DNA of 22,372 nucleotides from DATAXP01 sp036272935 (GCA_036272935.1 DATAXP010000105.1:1-22372); one strand, 5' to 3'. Counted from the first letter of the stretch, positions 13,706-22,200 are shown. Notes: generated by a model from the letters alone, not told the origin. Made by a program: numbers and translations.

Positions 13706-15776
13706 AAAACTCCCCAGCCAGATCACGATCAGTTGCGGGCGCGATGAAGACGCCGGCCGCTTGGTGCTGGCCGCGGAAGGGGAAGGCGACGCCAAGAAAC
13801 TCCGCAAGTTCTCCATCACCGCTTACACCGGCGGCAAGATGTCGCTGCCGAATATCCCGTATCCGGTCGTCGTGGACATGTCGGGCATGCGGGTCTCGGC
13901 CAAGTCGCGGCCGATTCTCCGCGATCACAACCCGAGCCAGATCGTCGGCCACACCGACAACGTGACCGTCAATGGTGGCGTGCTGAAGGTCGATGGCTCG
14001 GTTTCTGGAGCCAACGCCCACGCAAGCGAGATCGTCGCCAGCTCCGACAACGGTTTTCCTTGGCAGGCGAGCATCGGCGCGAGCGTCCAGAAGATGGTGT
14101 TCGTCGAGGACGGCGAACGCGTCCAAGTCAACGGGCGGTCCTTCGCGGGTCCGCTCTACGTCGCGCGTCAGGCGACGCTCGGAGAGGTGTCGTTCGTGGC
14201 GCTGGGGGCCGACGACCAAACGAGTGCCCGGATGGTGGCTTCCGCCGCCGCTCAATCAATCGAGGTAATGACCATGAAGTTCGAGGACTGGATTAGCGCG
14301 AAGGGATTCGATTGCGCGGCATTGAGCGAGACGCAGCGTTCATCGCTCGAGGCGGCGTTCGACGCCGAGCAGAAAACTGCCGCGCCGACAACCGTTACCG
14401 CGACGGCGGACGCCGACCCCGTCGCCGACCTGCGTACCAAGACCGCCGCGGAAATGAACCGCATCGCCGCGATCCGCAAAGCGGCAAGCAGCCACGCCGA
14501 CATCGCGGCCAAGGCCGTCTCCGAAGGTTGGGACGAAACGCGCACCGAACTCGAAGTCCTGCGGGCATCGCGTCCTACCGGCCCGGCGATCCATGCTGGC
14601 GGCGGGTTGGCGCACGTGAACGCATCCGTCGCGCTCGAAGCGTCGCTCTGCCTCTCGGCGGGCCTCGGCGAAGAGTCGGTCGAGAAGTGGTATGGCGACC
14701 GTGTGCTGGAAGCGGCCCGCTCGCGCGACATTCGCGGGGCCACGATCCACAGCCTGATGTACGAAGTGATCCGGGCCGCGGGCCGCTACGTCCGGCCGGG
14801 CAAGGTCGACAACGACACGATCCGCGCGGCGTTCGAGGCCGATCGGACGATCCAAGCATCGGGCGGCGAATTCTCGACGATCAGCCTGCCCGGCATTCTC
14901 AGTAACCTGGCGAACAAGCAGTTGTTGAAATCGTTTGAGGCGGTCAACACCGTCTCGAACACGTTCTGCGACACGACCGACGCCGTCGATTTCAAAGCGT
15001 TCTCGCGTTACCGCCTCACGGCCAACGGCATGTTCGAGAAGGTTGGCCAGGACGGCGAACTCAAATCGACCAATCTGTCGGAAGAGTCGTACACCAACCA
15101 GCTCGACACCTACGGCCGTCTGATCGCGCTCACGCGGCAGCAGATCATCAATGACGACCTGGGGGCGTTCTTGCAGATTCCGCGTCTGCTCGGGCGGCAA
15201 GGAGCGCTGGCCGTTGAATCGGCCGTGTTCACACTGCTGCTCTCGAACCCGACGATTGGCGGCAACCAGTTCTTCTCGACCGCCAATGCAAACTATCTGT
15301 CGGGCGGCACTTCGACGCTCGATCTCGATGGGATCACGGCGGCCGAGGTCGCGTTCCTGAACCAAGTCGACGTGGCAGGAAACCCGGTGCTATTGAGCCC
15401 GGCGATCATGCTCGTCCCCACGACGCTCAAGGTCATCTCCGAGCGGTATTACAAGGAATCGACGATCTTGCAGGTGCCGGCGAACAGCAAGATGGTGCCG
15501 GCCAACAACCCGCACGCCGGCAAGGTCACCCCGGTGTCGTCGCACTACCTGAACGCCCAGGGGATCACCAACCAGAGCGCCACGGGCTGGTATCTGTTCG
15601 CGGACCCGGAAGACGTGGCGGCGATGAGCATCGCCTACTTCCGCGGGCAGGGCACGCCGGTGATCGAATCGGGCGAAACCGACTTCAACACGCTCGGCAT
15701 GCAATGGCGGTCGTTCTTCGACTTCGGCGTGGCGTTCCAAGATTTTCGAGCGGCCGTGTTCAACGCGGGCGCTTGA
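13692..15776 (+). CDS. Prohead protease-major capsid protein fusion
   Basis: A 694-residue fusion. Residues 1 to about 185 form a prohead protease with His in LRDHN (H79), Ser in WQASIGAS (S127) and the acidic GEVSFVALGA (E165), the expected catalytic pattern. Residues about 195-300 are helical and charged, a scaffold or delta-domain region. Residues about 350-690 resemble Mu gpT-like major capsid proteins, with FSTISLPGILSNLANKQLL, QIINDDLGAFLQIPRLLGRQGA and a C-terminal WRSFFDFGVAFQDFRAAVFN. The protease would cut itself from the capsid chain during maturation. The ATG has GAGG upstream and overlaps the portal end. An internal start at 14274 could make the capsid part alone. Confidence 0.93.
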   Translation: MKTIKKLPSQITISCGRDEDAGRLVLAAEGEGDAKKLRKFSITAYTGGKMSLPNIPYPVVVDMSGMRVSAKSRPILRDHNPSQIVGHTDNVTVNGGVLKVDGSVSGANAHASEIVASSDNGFPWQASIGASVQKMVFVEDGERVQVNGRSFAGPLYVARQATLGEVSFVALGADDQTSARMVASAAAQSIEVMTMKFEDWISAKGFDCAALSETQRSSLEAAFDAEQKTAAPTTVTATADADPVADLRTKTAAEMNRIAAIRKAASSHADIAAKAVSEGWDETRTELEVLRASRPTGPAIHAGGGLAHVNASVALEASLCLSAGLGEESVEKWYGDRVLEAARSRDIRGATIHSLMYEVIRAAGRYVRPGKVDNDTIRAAFEADRTIQASGGEFSTISLPGILSNLANKQLLKSFEAVNTVSNTFCDTTDAVDFKAFSRYRLTANGMFEKVGQDGELKSTNLSEESYTNQLDTYGRLIALTRQQIINDDLGAFLQIPRLLGRQGALAVESAVFTLLLSNPTIGGNQFFSTANANYLSGGTSTLDLDGITAAEVAFLNQVDVAGNPVLLSPAIMLVPTTLKVISERYYKESTILQVPANSKMVPANNPHAGKVTPVSSHYLNAQGITNQSATGWYLFADPEDVAAMSIAYFRGQGTPVIESGETDFNTLGMQWRSFFDFGVAFQDFRAAVFNAGA
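14262..14276 (+). promoter_or_regulatory. Internal ribosome-binding site and start within the protease-capsid gene
   Basis: GAGG (14262-14265) lies eight bases before an in-frame ATG (14274, codon 195); a second in-frame ATG is at 14268. Both sit exactly at the protease/scaffold boundary. Initiation at 14274 would give a 500-residue scaffold-capsid protein without the protease, in the way that lambda Nu3 starts inside gene C. Confidence 0.5.
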
Positions 15777-15820
15777 TCTTCGTTCCAAACAAATTCATCG
15801 CAGCATAGCGAGGTTTCAAC

Positions 15821-16657
15821 ATGGCACCGACGGCAATCTTCTTTCAGGAAGGCGATCAACTCGACTTCACGCCCGCCTCGGCGGTCAACGCCGGCGACGT
15901 GATCGTCCAAGGAGACGCGGCGCTCGTGGCCGTGGCCGACATCCCGGCCAACCGTCAAGGCGCGCTCGTGGCCGAGGGTGTATTCAAATTCCCCAAGGCA
16001 ACGACCACGGGCTCCGGAATGCCCATGGGCAAACGGGTCTTTTGGGACGCGACCAACGAGGTCGCCACGCTCTCGACCGGCAGCGGCGCCAACAGGCCTC
16101 TCGGCCTGACCGCAGCCGCGACCGCCGACAGCGACACGGTCGTGCCGGTCAAGCTGCTCGCGAGCGGCGACCAGATTCCTCTGCGCTATGCCGCCGTGGC
16201 CGCTTCGACCGCGGTGACCAACACGACGACCGAGACGGCGTTCAGCAATACGCACACGATTCCGGCGGGCACGCTTCAAGTCGGCGACGTGCTGAAGATT
16301 CGCGCCCAGGCGATTGCTCCCGCGACCAACTCGACCGACACGTTGACGCTCAAGCTGAAGATCGGCTCAACCGTGATCGCGGCGACCGCTGCCGTGGACA
16401 TAGCGAATAACGACATCGGCTATTTCGACGCGATGGTCGTCGTGCGAGCCAACGGTTCGGGCGGAACGATCGTCGCAGCCGGTGCGCAGGGGCTTGGCAC
16501 GCCGGGCACCGTCACCAGCAAACCGTGCAACTTGCCAGCCACGGCGATCGACACGACGGTCGATCAGTTGATCTCGGTGACCGCAACCTGGAGCGTGGCC
16601 AACGCCGGCGATTCGTGCCGCCTGGACCTGTTCACCGTGGAACGTCTTTCGGCCTGA
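15821..16657 (+). CDS. DUF2190-type capsid decoration protein with extra C-terminal domain
   Basis: A 278-residue protein. Residues 1 to about 112 fit DUF2190: AIFFQEGDQLDFTPA, NAGDVIV, RQGALVAEGVFKFPKA and GKRVFWD, a small beta domain found in capsid cement proteins. Residues about 120-278 are a Thr/Ala-rich, all-beta segment with AGTLQVGDVLKIRAQA, DTLTLKLKIG, VVVRANGSGG and a final CRLDLFTVERL strand, resembling jelly-roll modules of head decorations or fibres. It follows the capsid gene and has GAGG before its ATG. It probably stabilises the shell and displays the outer domain on the virion. Confidence 0.85.
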   Translation: MAPTAIFFQEGDQLDFTPASAVNAGDVIVQGDAALVAVADIPANRQGALVAEGVFKFPKATTTGSGMPMGKRVFWDATNEVATLSTGSGANRPLGLTAAATADSDTVVPVKLLASGDQIPLRYAAVAASTAVTNTTTETAFSNTHTIPAGTLQVGDVLKIRAQAIAPATNSTDTLTLKLKIGSTVIAATAAVDIANNDIGYFDAMVVVRANGSGGTIVAAGAQGLGTPGTVTSKPCNLPATAIDTTVDQLISVTATWSVANAGDSCRLDLFTVERLSA

Positions 16658-16666
16658 GAACTGACC

Positions 16667-17053
16667 ATGCCCGATCTGCTGCAAACCGGTTCCGATTGGC
16701 TGGCCGACCAACTGAAGGCCAACGCCAGTCAGACCGTCGTGTATTCGCGCGGCGATGCATTGCTCACGGTTGCCGCCGTGATCGGCCGCACCGTGTTCGA
16801 GACGGCCAGCGACATCGGGATCGTCGAGCAATGGGAGGCCCGCGACTACTTGATTCAAGCCGCGGACCTGACGCTGGGCGAACCGCAGCGCGGCGACCAG
16901 ATCACGGAGCGCAGCGACCAGGCAACAGCGACGCAGGGAACTGCGACTTATGTCTACGAGGTCATGGCTCCCGGCAACGAGCCGGCCTATCGATTCTCGG
17001 ACCCGTATCGCAAGACCTACCGAATTCACACCAAACTCGTGGCGACGGAGTAG
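16667..17053 (+). CDS. Head-tail joining/head completion protein
   Basis: A 128-residue protein in the position of the neck proteins between the decoration and tail-terminator genes. It opens with a helix, LLQTGSDWLADQLKA, followed by a beta-rich section with VVYSRGD, ARDYLIQAADLTLGEPQRGDQITE, and ends with RKTYRIHTKLVATE. This 'Y-I-I-...-D-L-...-G-x-P-x-x-G-D-x-I' pattern is typical of lambda FII/HK97 gp9-like joiners, though only the layout supports the call. GAGAA precedes the ATG and the next gene begins four bases after the stop. Confidence 0.75.
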   Translation: MPDLLQTGSDWLADQLKANASQTVVYSRGDALLTVAAVIGRTVFETASDIGIVEQWEARDYLIQAADLTLGEPQRGDQITERSDQATATQGTATYVYEVMAPGNEPAYRFSDPYRKTYRIHTKLVATE

Positions 17054-17056
17054 GCC

Positions 17057-17494
17057 GTGGCTGCGGCGCTCGTGGAAATTGCCGACGCAGTCGTCGCGGC
17101 GCTCTCGGCCGCAACGTACAGCCAGCCGATCTCCGCGTGCCGAAAGTACCTGGCGAATTACGAGATCAAGGATTTGGAGCCGGCGGTCGTCGTCACAGTC
17201 ATTCCCCGCAACAGCACCAGCACGCCGGCGACGCGGACGGCGTGCCAATACGACCACACGATCGACCTCGCGGTGCAGAACAAGATCAGCGGCAGCGATG
17301 AAGACTTGGACGCCCTGGTGAACCTCGTGGACGAAATCGAAAAGTCTCTTCGCTTGCAGACGCTCACGACCATCAGCGGCCGGCAGGCGAAGTGGGCCGG
17401 AACGACGAGCGAAGCGGCTTACGACCTCAAGCATTTGGAAGAGAAACGGGTCTTCACCTCGGTGCTGACGCTGAGCTACCGCACCGTGGAATAG
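17057..17494 (+). CDS. Tail terminator (gpU-like) protein
   Basis: A 145-residue protein starting at GTG 17057 with CGGAG upstream. It has an N-terminal helix, VEIADAVVAALSAA, beta strands (AVVVTVIPRN, YDHTIDLAVQNKI), a helix, DLDALVNLVDEIEKSLR, and a closing strand, KRVFTSVLTLSYRTVE. Alternation of helix and strand with this size fits the tail terminator/completion family (lambda gpU, Minor_tail_U-like), which caps the tail tube and binds the neck. Position just before the tube gene supports this. The similarity to named families is by pattern only. Confidence 0.78.
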   Translation: MAAALVEIADAVVAALSAATYSQPISACRKYLANYEIKDLEPAVVVTVIPRNSTSTPATRTACQYDHTIDLAVQNKISGSDEDLDALVNLVDEIEKSLRLQTLTTISGRQAKWAGTTSEAAYDLKHLEEKRVFTSVLTLSYRTVE

Positions 17495-17519
17495 CAGCGG
17501 AATGACTGCGGAGTAAACG

Positions 17520-17852
17520 ATGGACGGCGAACACCAAAAGATCGCTCGGCAAGACCAGCAGCTCTCGGCCGTGGCCGTGGGAACGACGCCGGCCGCCAGC
17601 GCTGCGATCTACTTTGCCAAAGCGGCCTCGGGAAACGTGATCGCGCTGGTCGGCGAGACGTTCGCCACGCTGACGTGGTGGGGCTCGCACGACGGCACCG
17701 ACTATGTGCCGGTCAAAAGCGCCGGCACCGCCGCGACGACGCCGATGGCCGCGCCGTGCGGCGACGTGATTCCCGCCGCCTGCTCGGCCTACCCGTACCT
17801 CAAAGCCGTCGGCGATCAGGCCGGGCACATCCAGGTCTGCCTCAAAGGATAA
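17520..17852 (+). CDS. Small structural protein of unknown function
   Basis: A 110-residue alanine-rich protein between the tail terminator and the tail tube genes. The ATG at 17520 has GCGGAG upstream. The middle contains AIYFAKAASGNVIALVGETFATLTWWGSHDGTDYVPV, a beta-sandwich-like pattern, and the end is HIQVCLKG. It reads like a small decoration or adaptor (an Ig-like 'TWWGSxDGxxY' pattern is common in virion surface proteins), but no specific family can be named. It is about 24 bp from both neighbours and part of the late operon. Confidence 0.75.
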   Translation: MDGEHQKIARQDQQLSAVAVGTTPAASAAIYFAKAASGNVIALVGETFATLTWWGSHDGTDYVPVKSAGTAATTPMAAPCGDVIPAACSAYPYLKAVGDQAGHIQVCLKG

Positions 17853-17875
17853 CCGTTCACTCAAGGGATTGTCGC

Positions 17876-18322
17876 ATGGGATCGTTCGTTCTCGGCTACA
17901 ACGCCAAGCTCTATCGCAACACGGGCACCTACGCCGCGCCCACCTGGTCCGAAATGACGAACGTCAAAGACCTGACGCTCAATATGGACCTGGACGAGGC
18001 CGACGTGACGACCCGCGCCAGCGGCGGCTGGAAAGCCAACGTGGCCACGCTGTTGGACGGCTCGATTGAGTTCGAGATGGTCTACGATCCCACCGACGCC
18101 AACTTCACGGCGGTGCAAACCGCCTTCTTCAGCCGGTCGGCCGTCGAGTTCGCGGCGATGGACGGACCCATCGCCACGACTGGCTCGCAAGGCCTGCGGG
18201 CGACCTGCATGGTCAAGCAATTCTCCGTCGAGGAAAAGCTGGCCGAAGCGCTCACCGTGAAGGTCACCATCAAGCCGACCTACGCTGCCAATCCTCCGTC
18301 CTGGTACACGGTCTCCTCCTAA
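17876..18322 (+). CDS. Major tail tube protein
   Basis: A 148-residue protein. ATG at 17876 is chosen because AAGGGA (17863-17868) is correctly placed; a longer upstream frame is a shadow. It begins with GSFVLGYNAKLYRNTGTYA and continues with MTNVKDLTLNMDLDEADVTTRAS, DGSIEFEMVYDPTD and FSVEEKLAEALTVKVTIKPTYA: the 'v.dl.l....e.d.T.r...gw...' layout characteristic of siphophage tail tube proteins (lambda gpV-like). It polymerises into the DNA conduit. The stop overlaps the chaperone start (TAATG). Confidence 0.9.
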   Translation: MGSFVLGYNAKLYRNTGTYAAPTWSEMTNVKDLTLNMDLDEADVTTRASGGWKANVATLLDGSIEFEMVYDPTDANFTAVQTAFFSRSAVEFAAMDGPIATTGSQGLRATCMVKQFSVEEKLAEALTVKVTIKPTYAANPPSWYTVSS

Positions 18323-18801
18323 TGAAAACATTCAAAGACTCATCCGGCCGCGACTGGACGCTCGCGGTCACCATCGACTGCGTGAAGCGCATCCGCGACG
18401 CGCTCAAGGTCGATCTGCTCGATCTGTTCGGCGGCGAACCACCGCTGTTGACGCGGCTCGACACCGACGTGGTGTTGCTCTGCGACGCGATCTTCGTGGC
18501 GCTCAAGCCGCAGGCCGATGCGGCGGGCGTCAGCAGTGAACAGTTCGGCGCGGCGCTGGGGGGCGACGCGATCATCGCGGCCCGCGACGCTTTTTGGGAG
18601 GCCCTCGCCGATTTTTTCCAGAGCCTTCGCCGCCAGGAGGTGGTGAAGGCGATTCACAAGCAGACGGAACTGGTGACGGCGGCGGTGAAGCTGGCGGGCC
18701 AGCGGATCGAGAACATCGACGTGCCGAAGATGCTGTCGGAAACCTTTGGCGAACCATCTACGAGCTGGCCGGCGTCGTCGGCATCGACCCCGGACGGCTG
18801 A
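18322..18801 (+). CDS. Tail assembly chaperone, short form (gpG-like)
   Basis: A 159-residue protein beginning FKDSSGRDWTLAVTIDCVKRIRDALKVDLLDL, then LLTRLDTDVVLLCDAIFVALKPQA, with helices to about residue 140. This matches the small tail chaperone made between tube and tape measure genes, which binds the tape measure during tail assembly. The ATG overlaps the tube stop. The conserved part ends near LSETFGE (about residues 138-144); the remaining residues (STSWPASSASTPDG) are low complexity, as expected for the zero-frame end after a programmed frameshift. Confidence 0.85.
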   Translation: MKTFKDSSGRDWTLAVTIDCVKRIRDALKVDLLDLFGGEPPLLTRLDTDVVLLCDAIFVALKPQADAAGVSSEQFGAALGGDAIIAARDAFWEALADFFQSLRRQEVVKAIHKQTELVTAAVKLAGQRIENIDVPKMLSETFGEPSTSWPASSASTPDG

Positions 18802-19022
18802 CGCTCCGCGAGTTGTTCTGGATGGTTGACGGCCGGCGGCGGGATGCCTGGGACCGGGCGGCGGCACAGATTGCGGCGTTATTCAATGCCGCCCCCGATC
18901 CGACCGGGAAGCGAAAGCCGCGGCAGCCCAGTGAGTTTCATCCGTTCAACGCCCGAGCAAAACCCAAGAAGAAGATCGTCGTCCCAATCCAGGCCCTCAA
19001 AGTATTCCTGCGGAACCGCTAG
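18738..19022 (+). CDS. Tail chaperone extension reached by -1 frameshift (gpGT-like)
   Basis: The -1 frame, open from before 18594 to 19022, has no ATG, GTG or TTG near its conserved beginning, yet it encodes clear protein: ELAGVVGIDPGRLTLRELFWMVDGRRRDAWDRAAAQIAALFNAA, then FHPF and a basic tail. This can only be made as a continuation of the chaperone at 18322, giving a fusion of about 233 residues. The shift must occur before the zero-frame stop at 18799-18801 and probably near 18738-18756. GGAAACC (18738-18744) is a weak candidate; no canonical X XXY YYZ heptamer is seen. The start given is approximate. Confidence 0.8.
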   Translation, partial: GNLWRTIYELAGVVGIDPGRLTLRELFWMVDGRRRDAWDRAAAQIAALFNAAPDPTGKRKPRQPSEFHPFNARAKPKKKIVVPIQALKVFLRNR

Positions 19023-19024
19023 CG

Positions 19025-19519
19025 ATGGCCGACTTCGGCTTTGAAATCAAGAGTCTGTTCTTCGACCGCCAAGCGGTGATCAAACGGCTCAAGCCGGCCA
19101 ACCGGCGTGCGCTGTCGAAGGCAGGTGCGTTCGTCCGCACGTCGGCCCGCACCAGCATTCGCCGCCGCAAGGCGGTCTCCTCGCCCGGTTCACCGCCCAG
19201 CGCCCACGCCAAGCACAGCCCGAATCTGAAGACGATCTTCTTCGGTTACGACCCGCGGACCGAATCGGTCGTCGTCGGCCCGGTGCGGTTGAACGGATCG
19301 AGCGGCGTTCGCGTTCCTCGCATTTTGGAATTGGGCGGCGACGTGGCGCTCACGCAAGTGCTGGTCGGCAAGGCGTGGCTGACGAGCAAGAAGGCGACGA
19401 GCCCGCGGCAGCCGACGCGGAAGAAGACCGTCAAGTATGCGGCCCGTCCGTTCATGAACCCGGCGCTCGAAGTGAATCGAGCGCAATTGCCCAGCCTGTG
19501 GGCCAACTCCGTGAGGTAA
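19025..19519 (+). CDS. HK97 gp10-like tail component
   Basis: A 164-residue basic protein. It has an N-terminal section, FFDRQAVIKRLKPANRRALSKAGAFVRTSARTSIR, a Ser/Pro linker (SSPGSPPSAHAKHS), then LKTIFFGYDPRTESVVVGPV, RILELGGDV and a C-terminal ARPFMNPALEVNRAQL. The 'A...vr..A...i......tG.l..si', 'vG' and 'aRPFm.PA' succession is the signature of the HK97 gp10/tail-component family, which helps join or complete head and tail. It is unusual in lying after the chaperone and before the tape measure gene; the more common place is before the tube gene. Confidence 0.82.
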   Translation: MADFGFEIKSLFFDRQAVIKRLKPANRRALSKAGAFVRTSARTSIRRRKAVSSPGSPPSAHAKHSPNLKTIFFGYDPRTESVVVGPVRLNGSSGVRVPRILELGGDVALTQVLVGKAWLTSKKATSPRQPTRKKTVKYAARPFMNPALEVNRAQLPSLWANSVR

Positions 19520-19522
19520 GCC

Positions 19523-21361
19523 GTGGCGGGTGCCAGTGAAATTCGAGCCGGCGCGGCCTTCGTCGAGATCTTCGCCAAAGATTCTCGGCTGGTAAAGGGT
19601 CTGGCCGCGGCCAAGGCCAAGCTCGAGGCGTTCGGCAAGGAGGTTGCGGCCATCGGCCGGCGCATCGCCACGGTTGGTCTCGCGGGCTTGGCCGGCGCAG
19701 TCGCCGCAGGAAAGACGTTCGCCGACATGGGTTCCGAGCTGTATCGCCTGAGCCAGCGGACAGGGATCGCGGTCGAAAGTCTTTCCCTATTGAAAGCGGC
19801 GGCCAGCGAAGTCGGGGCCGATTCGCTCGAGACCGGTCTGAAGAAGATGCAGAAAGCCATTTTCGGGCTGGCGACCGGCGTGCCCGAAACGGTGCTGACG
19901 TTCCAGCGATTGCACCTGCAACTTGCCGATCTGGCCGGGCTGTCGGCTGATCAGCAGCTTGTGAAGATCGCCGGAGCGTTCGAGCGGATTCACGACCCGG
20001 CGATCCGTTCGGCGCTGGCGATGGAGGTCTTCGGCAAGTCGGGCACTGACCTGTTGCCGCTGATTGGCCAAGGGGCTGCGGAACTGCAGCGGCGCATGGC
20101 CCGCGCCGCGGCCGAGGGCATGGTCTGGTCGCAGGCGGAAGCGGAGTCCGCCGAGAAGCTCAAGGAAGCTTGGACCAGCCTGTCGGAATCGACCATGCGC
20201 GCCTTGGCCGCAATCGGCGCGGCGTTCGCGCCGGCGCTCAAAGCCACTGCCAAGCAACTGGCCGATATCGCCCAGCGCGCGACCCGGTGGGCGAAAGAGA
20301 ATCAAGGCCTGATCGCTTCGTTCATGCAGATCGCCAAGATCACGGTCGCCGTCGGTGCGGGAATCTACCTCGTCGGCAAAGCGATCATGTTCGCCGGTGC
20401 GGCCTTTGGCGCTTTGCGAACGGGCGCGATGGTGATCCATTCCGTCCTGACCGGTGTCGTGGCCGTCGTTTCGGCGCTGGTCGGACCCGTCGGGCTGGTC
20501 ATCGCCGGGCTGACGGCACTGGGTGCGGTGTTCGTGCTGACGTCCGAGGGAGGCCGCGAGGCGCTTGTGAAACTCGGCGGGGCCTTTGGCCAACTCAAAG
20601 AAATCGCTGGCGACGCGATCGGCGGCATCAAAGACGCCTTGATGGCGGGCGACATCCAGTTGGCGGCCAAGATCATGTGGGCTGCGCTCAAGCTGGCCTG
20701 GAACACCGGCGTCAACGCATTGATGAATGTCTGGCGAGAGTTCCGCGACTGGTTCGTTGACCTTTATTGGGACATGGTCACGGCGGCCGCAAAAGCGCTC
20801 ACTTGGCTGTGGGGCAAGATTCGCCAAGGCTGGATCGAAACGCGCGACGCCGCGAAAGACCTGTGGACCTACTTGTTTGGCGGGAAGGATTGGGCCAAGG
20901 ACATCGTTGACCGGGAGCAGGCGCGTCGCAAAGACAAAGCCGCCATCGACAACGAGACGAGCGCCATCCGTAAAGGGCTCGACGCCGATCGCCAGCGCGA
21001 CAGCGACCGGATGAAGTCGGCCCGCGAAGCTGCAGGCAAGCAAGACGAAAGCGAACTGGCTTCGCTCCGCGCCGAGTTCGACGCCCTGCGGAACCAGGCC
21101 GCCGAGGCCAAGAAGAAAAAGCTCGAAGCCGGCACGCCCGAATTCTACGCCGCGCATAAGAACCAGCCGAACGCCGACGAACTGCTGGACCTGGCCGAGA
21201 AGAAGGCTTCGGTCCACGGCACGTTCAACGCCAGCGTGGCCGACCGGATCGGGATCAAAGATCCGATCCCCAAGCAGCAGCTCAATATGCTGCAACGGCT
21301 CGATGAAAACACGAAGCGGCTGATCCTCGAATTCCAACGGGCGAACGCCACGTTCACCTAA
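19523..21361 (+). CDS. Tape measure protein
   Basis: A 612-residue alanine-rich, mainly helical protein, starting at GTG 19523 with GAGG upstream. Residues 1-65 have the GASEIRAGAAFVEIFAKDSRLVKGL opening with an alternating Lys/Ala helix. Residues about 70-200 include LYRLSQRTGIAVESLSLLKAAASEVG, a typical tape-measure segment. Residues 271-340 are strongly hydrophobic, with several membrane-type helices, and 440-535 form a charged coiled coil (DRQRDSDRMKSAREAAGKQ). It sets tail length and occupies the tube. By the usual proportionality, 612 residues implies a short tail compared with most siphophages. Confidence 0.92.
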   Translation: MAGASEIRAGAAFVEIFAKDSRLVKGLAAAKAKLEAFGKEVAAIGRRIATVGLAGLAGAVAAGKTFADMGSELYRLSQRTGIAVESLSLLKAAASEVGADSLETGLKKMQKAIFGLATGVPETVLTFQRLHLQLADLAGLSADQQLVKIAGAFERIHDPAIRSALAMEVFGKSGTDLLPLIGQGAAELQRRMARAAAEGMVWSQAEAESAEKLKEAWTSLSESTMRALAAIGAAFAPALKATAKQLADIAQRATRWAKENQGLIASFMQIAKITVAVGAGIYLVGKAIMFAGAAFGALRTGAMVIHSVLTGVVAVVSALVGPVGLVIAGLTALGAVFVLTSEGGREALVKLGGAFGQLKEIAGDAIGGIKDALMAGDIQLAAKIMWAALKLAWNTGVNALMNVWREFRDWFVDLYWDMVTAAAKALTWLWGKIRQGWIETRDAAKDLWTYLFGGKDWAKDIVDREQARRKDKAAIDNETSAIRKGLDADRQRDSDRMKSAREAAGKQDESELASLRAEFDALRNQAAEAKKKKLEAGTPEFYAAHKNQPNADELLDLAEKKASVHGTFNASVADRIGIKDPIPKQQLNMLQRLDENTKRLILEFQRANATFT

Positions 21362-21371
21362 GGGGCGCCGC

Positions 21372-22190
21372 GTGCCGATCGTCGTTGCCGAATCCTATTC
21401 ATCCCCCCAAATCTCGATCGATGTCGAGAAGGGGACCGCCGAGATCAAGTTCCTCGTCGAAGGAACCGATGATCCGCTGGCCGCGTCGGCGGCGCTCGTG
21501 GAGGCAGTTGCCAGTGAATACTCGGGCATGGCGCTACAGACCGTTGAGATCACGCGCAAAGCGGATTTTCTGTTCGACGGGGCTGCCCGCTACGGCACTC
21601 GCGAGCGGAAACAACCCGGCGAAGCGGAATTCTCGTTCGACACCGGCGGCGGCACGCAGCATATCAGCAACAGCCTGTCGACCACCGGCAAGTTTGCCCC
21701 CGCCGGCCAGACCGCGCCGGACTACAAGCAACTGATTGGCGTCACAGCCGATTCGGTCGAAGGCGTCGATGTCCAGGTGCCGGCGTTCTCGTACACCGTC
21801 ACCCGCTACATGGCCTCGGGCGATCTCTCGACCGGCTACGTCTCGTCGCTCTATAGCCTCACCGGTTGCGTCAACACCGACACTGTCAACCTGAACGTGG
21901 ACGGCGTGCAGCTCACGTTCAACGCGGGCGAGCTGCTGTTCATGGGGGCGAGCGGACGGAAGCGGGGCCAGGACGATTGGGAAGTGACGCTGCACTTCTC
22001 CGGCAGCCAGAACCGCACGAACTTCACCGTGGGCGACATCACCATCGCGAGCAAGCTCGGCTGGGAATACCTGTGGATTCGCTACGAAGATCGCGTCGAC
22101 GCCAACGCCAAGAAGATCGTCAAGGTGCCGATCGCCGCCTACGTCGAGAAGGTCTATCACGAGAACGCGTTGTCCGGATTGCTGTCGTAG
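21372..22190 (+). CDS. Tail protein downstream of the tape measure (distal tail-like)
   Basis: A 272-residue protein starting at GTG 21372 with AAGGGG upstream. It is beta-rich: SYSSPQISIDVEKGTAEIKFLVEG, MALQTVEITRKADFLFDGAARYG, DTGGGTQHISNSLS, and a second half with VDGVQLTFNAGELLFMGASGRKRG, WEVTLHFSGSQNRTNF and LWIRYEDRVDANAKKIVKVP. By position it should belong to the tail tip or hub (distal tail or adaptor), but I do not recognise a specific family. The next gene begins ten bases after its stop, so it remains in the late operon. Confidence 0.75.
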   Translation: MPIVVAESYSSPQISIDVEKGTAEIKFLVEGTDDPLAASAALVEAVASEYSGMALQTVEITRKADFLFDGAARYGTRERKQPGEAEFSFDTGGGTQHISNSLSTTGKFAPAGQTAPDYKQLIGVTADSVEGVDVQVPAFSYTVTRYMASGDLSTGYVSSLYSLTGCVNTDTVNLNVDGVQLTFNAGELLFMGASGRKRGQDDWEVTLHFSGSQNRTNFTVGDITIASKLGWEYLWIRYEDRVDANAKKIVKVPIAAYVEKVYHENALSGLLS

Positions 22191-22200
22191 GGAATCGCAA

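Noticed and set aside
14340..15365. Minus-strand frame of 341 codons opposite the capsid
   Set aside because: Shadow of the capsid gene; no family features or ribosome-binding site.
16367..17434. Minus-strand frame of 355 codons
   Set aside because: Lies opposite three phage structural genes with proper starts; composition is typical of shadows.
19787..21337. Minus-strand frame of 516 codons opposite the tape measure gene
   Set aside because: Antisense shadow caused by high GC; Arg/Gln/Asp-rich, no start signal, and the plus strand has a clear tape measure protein.
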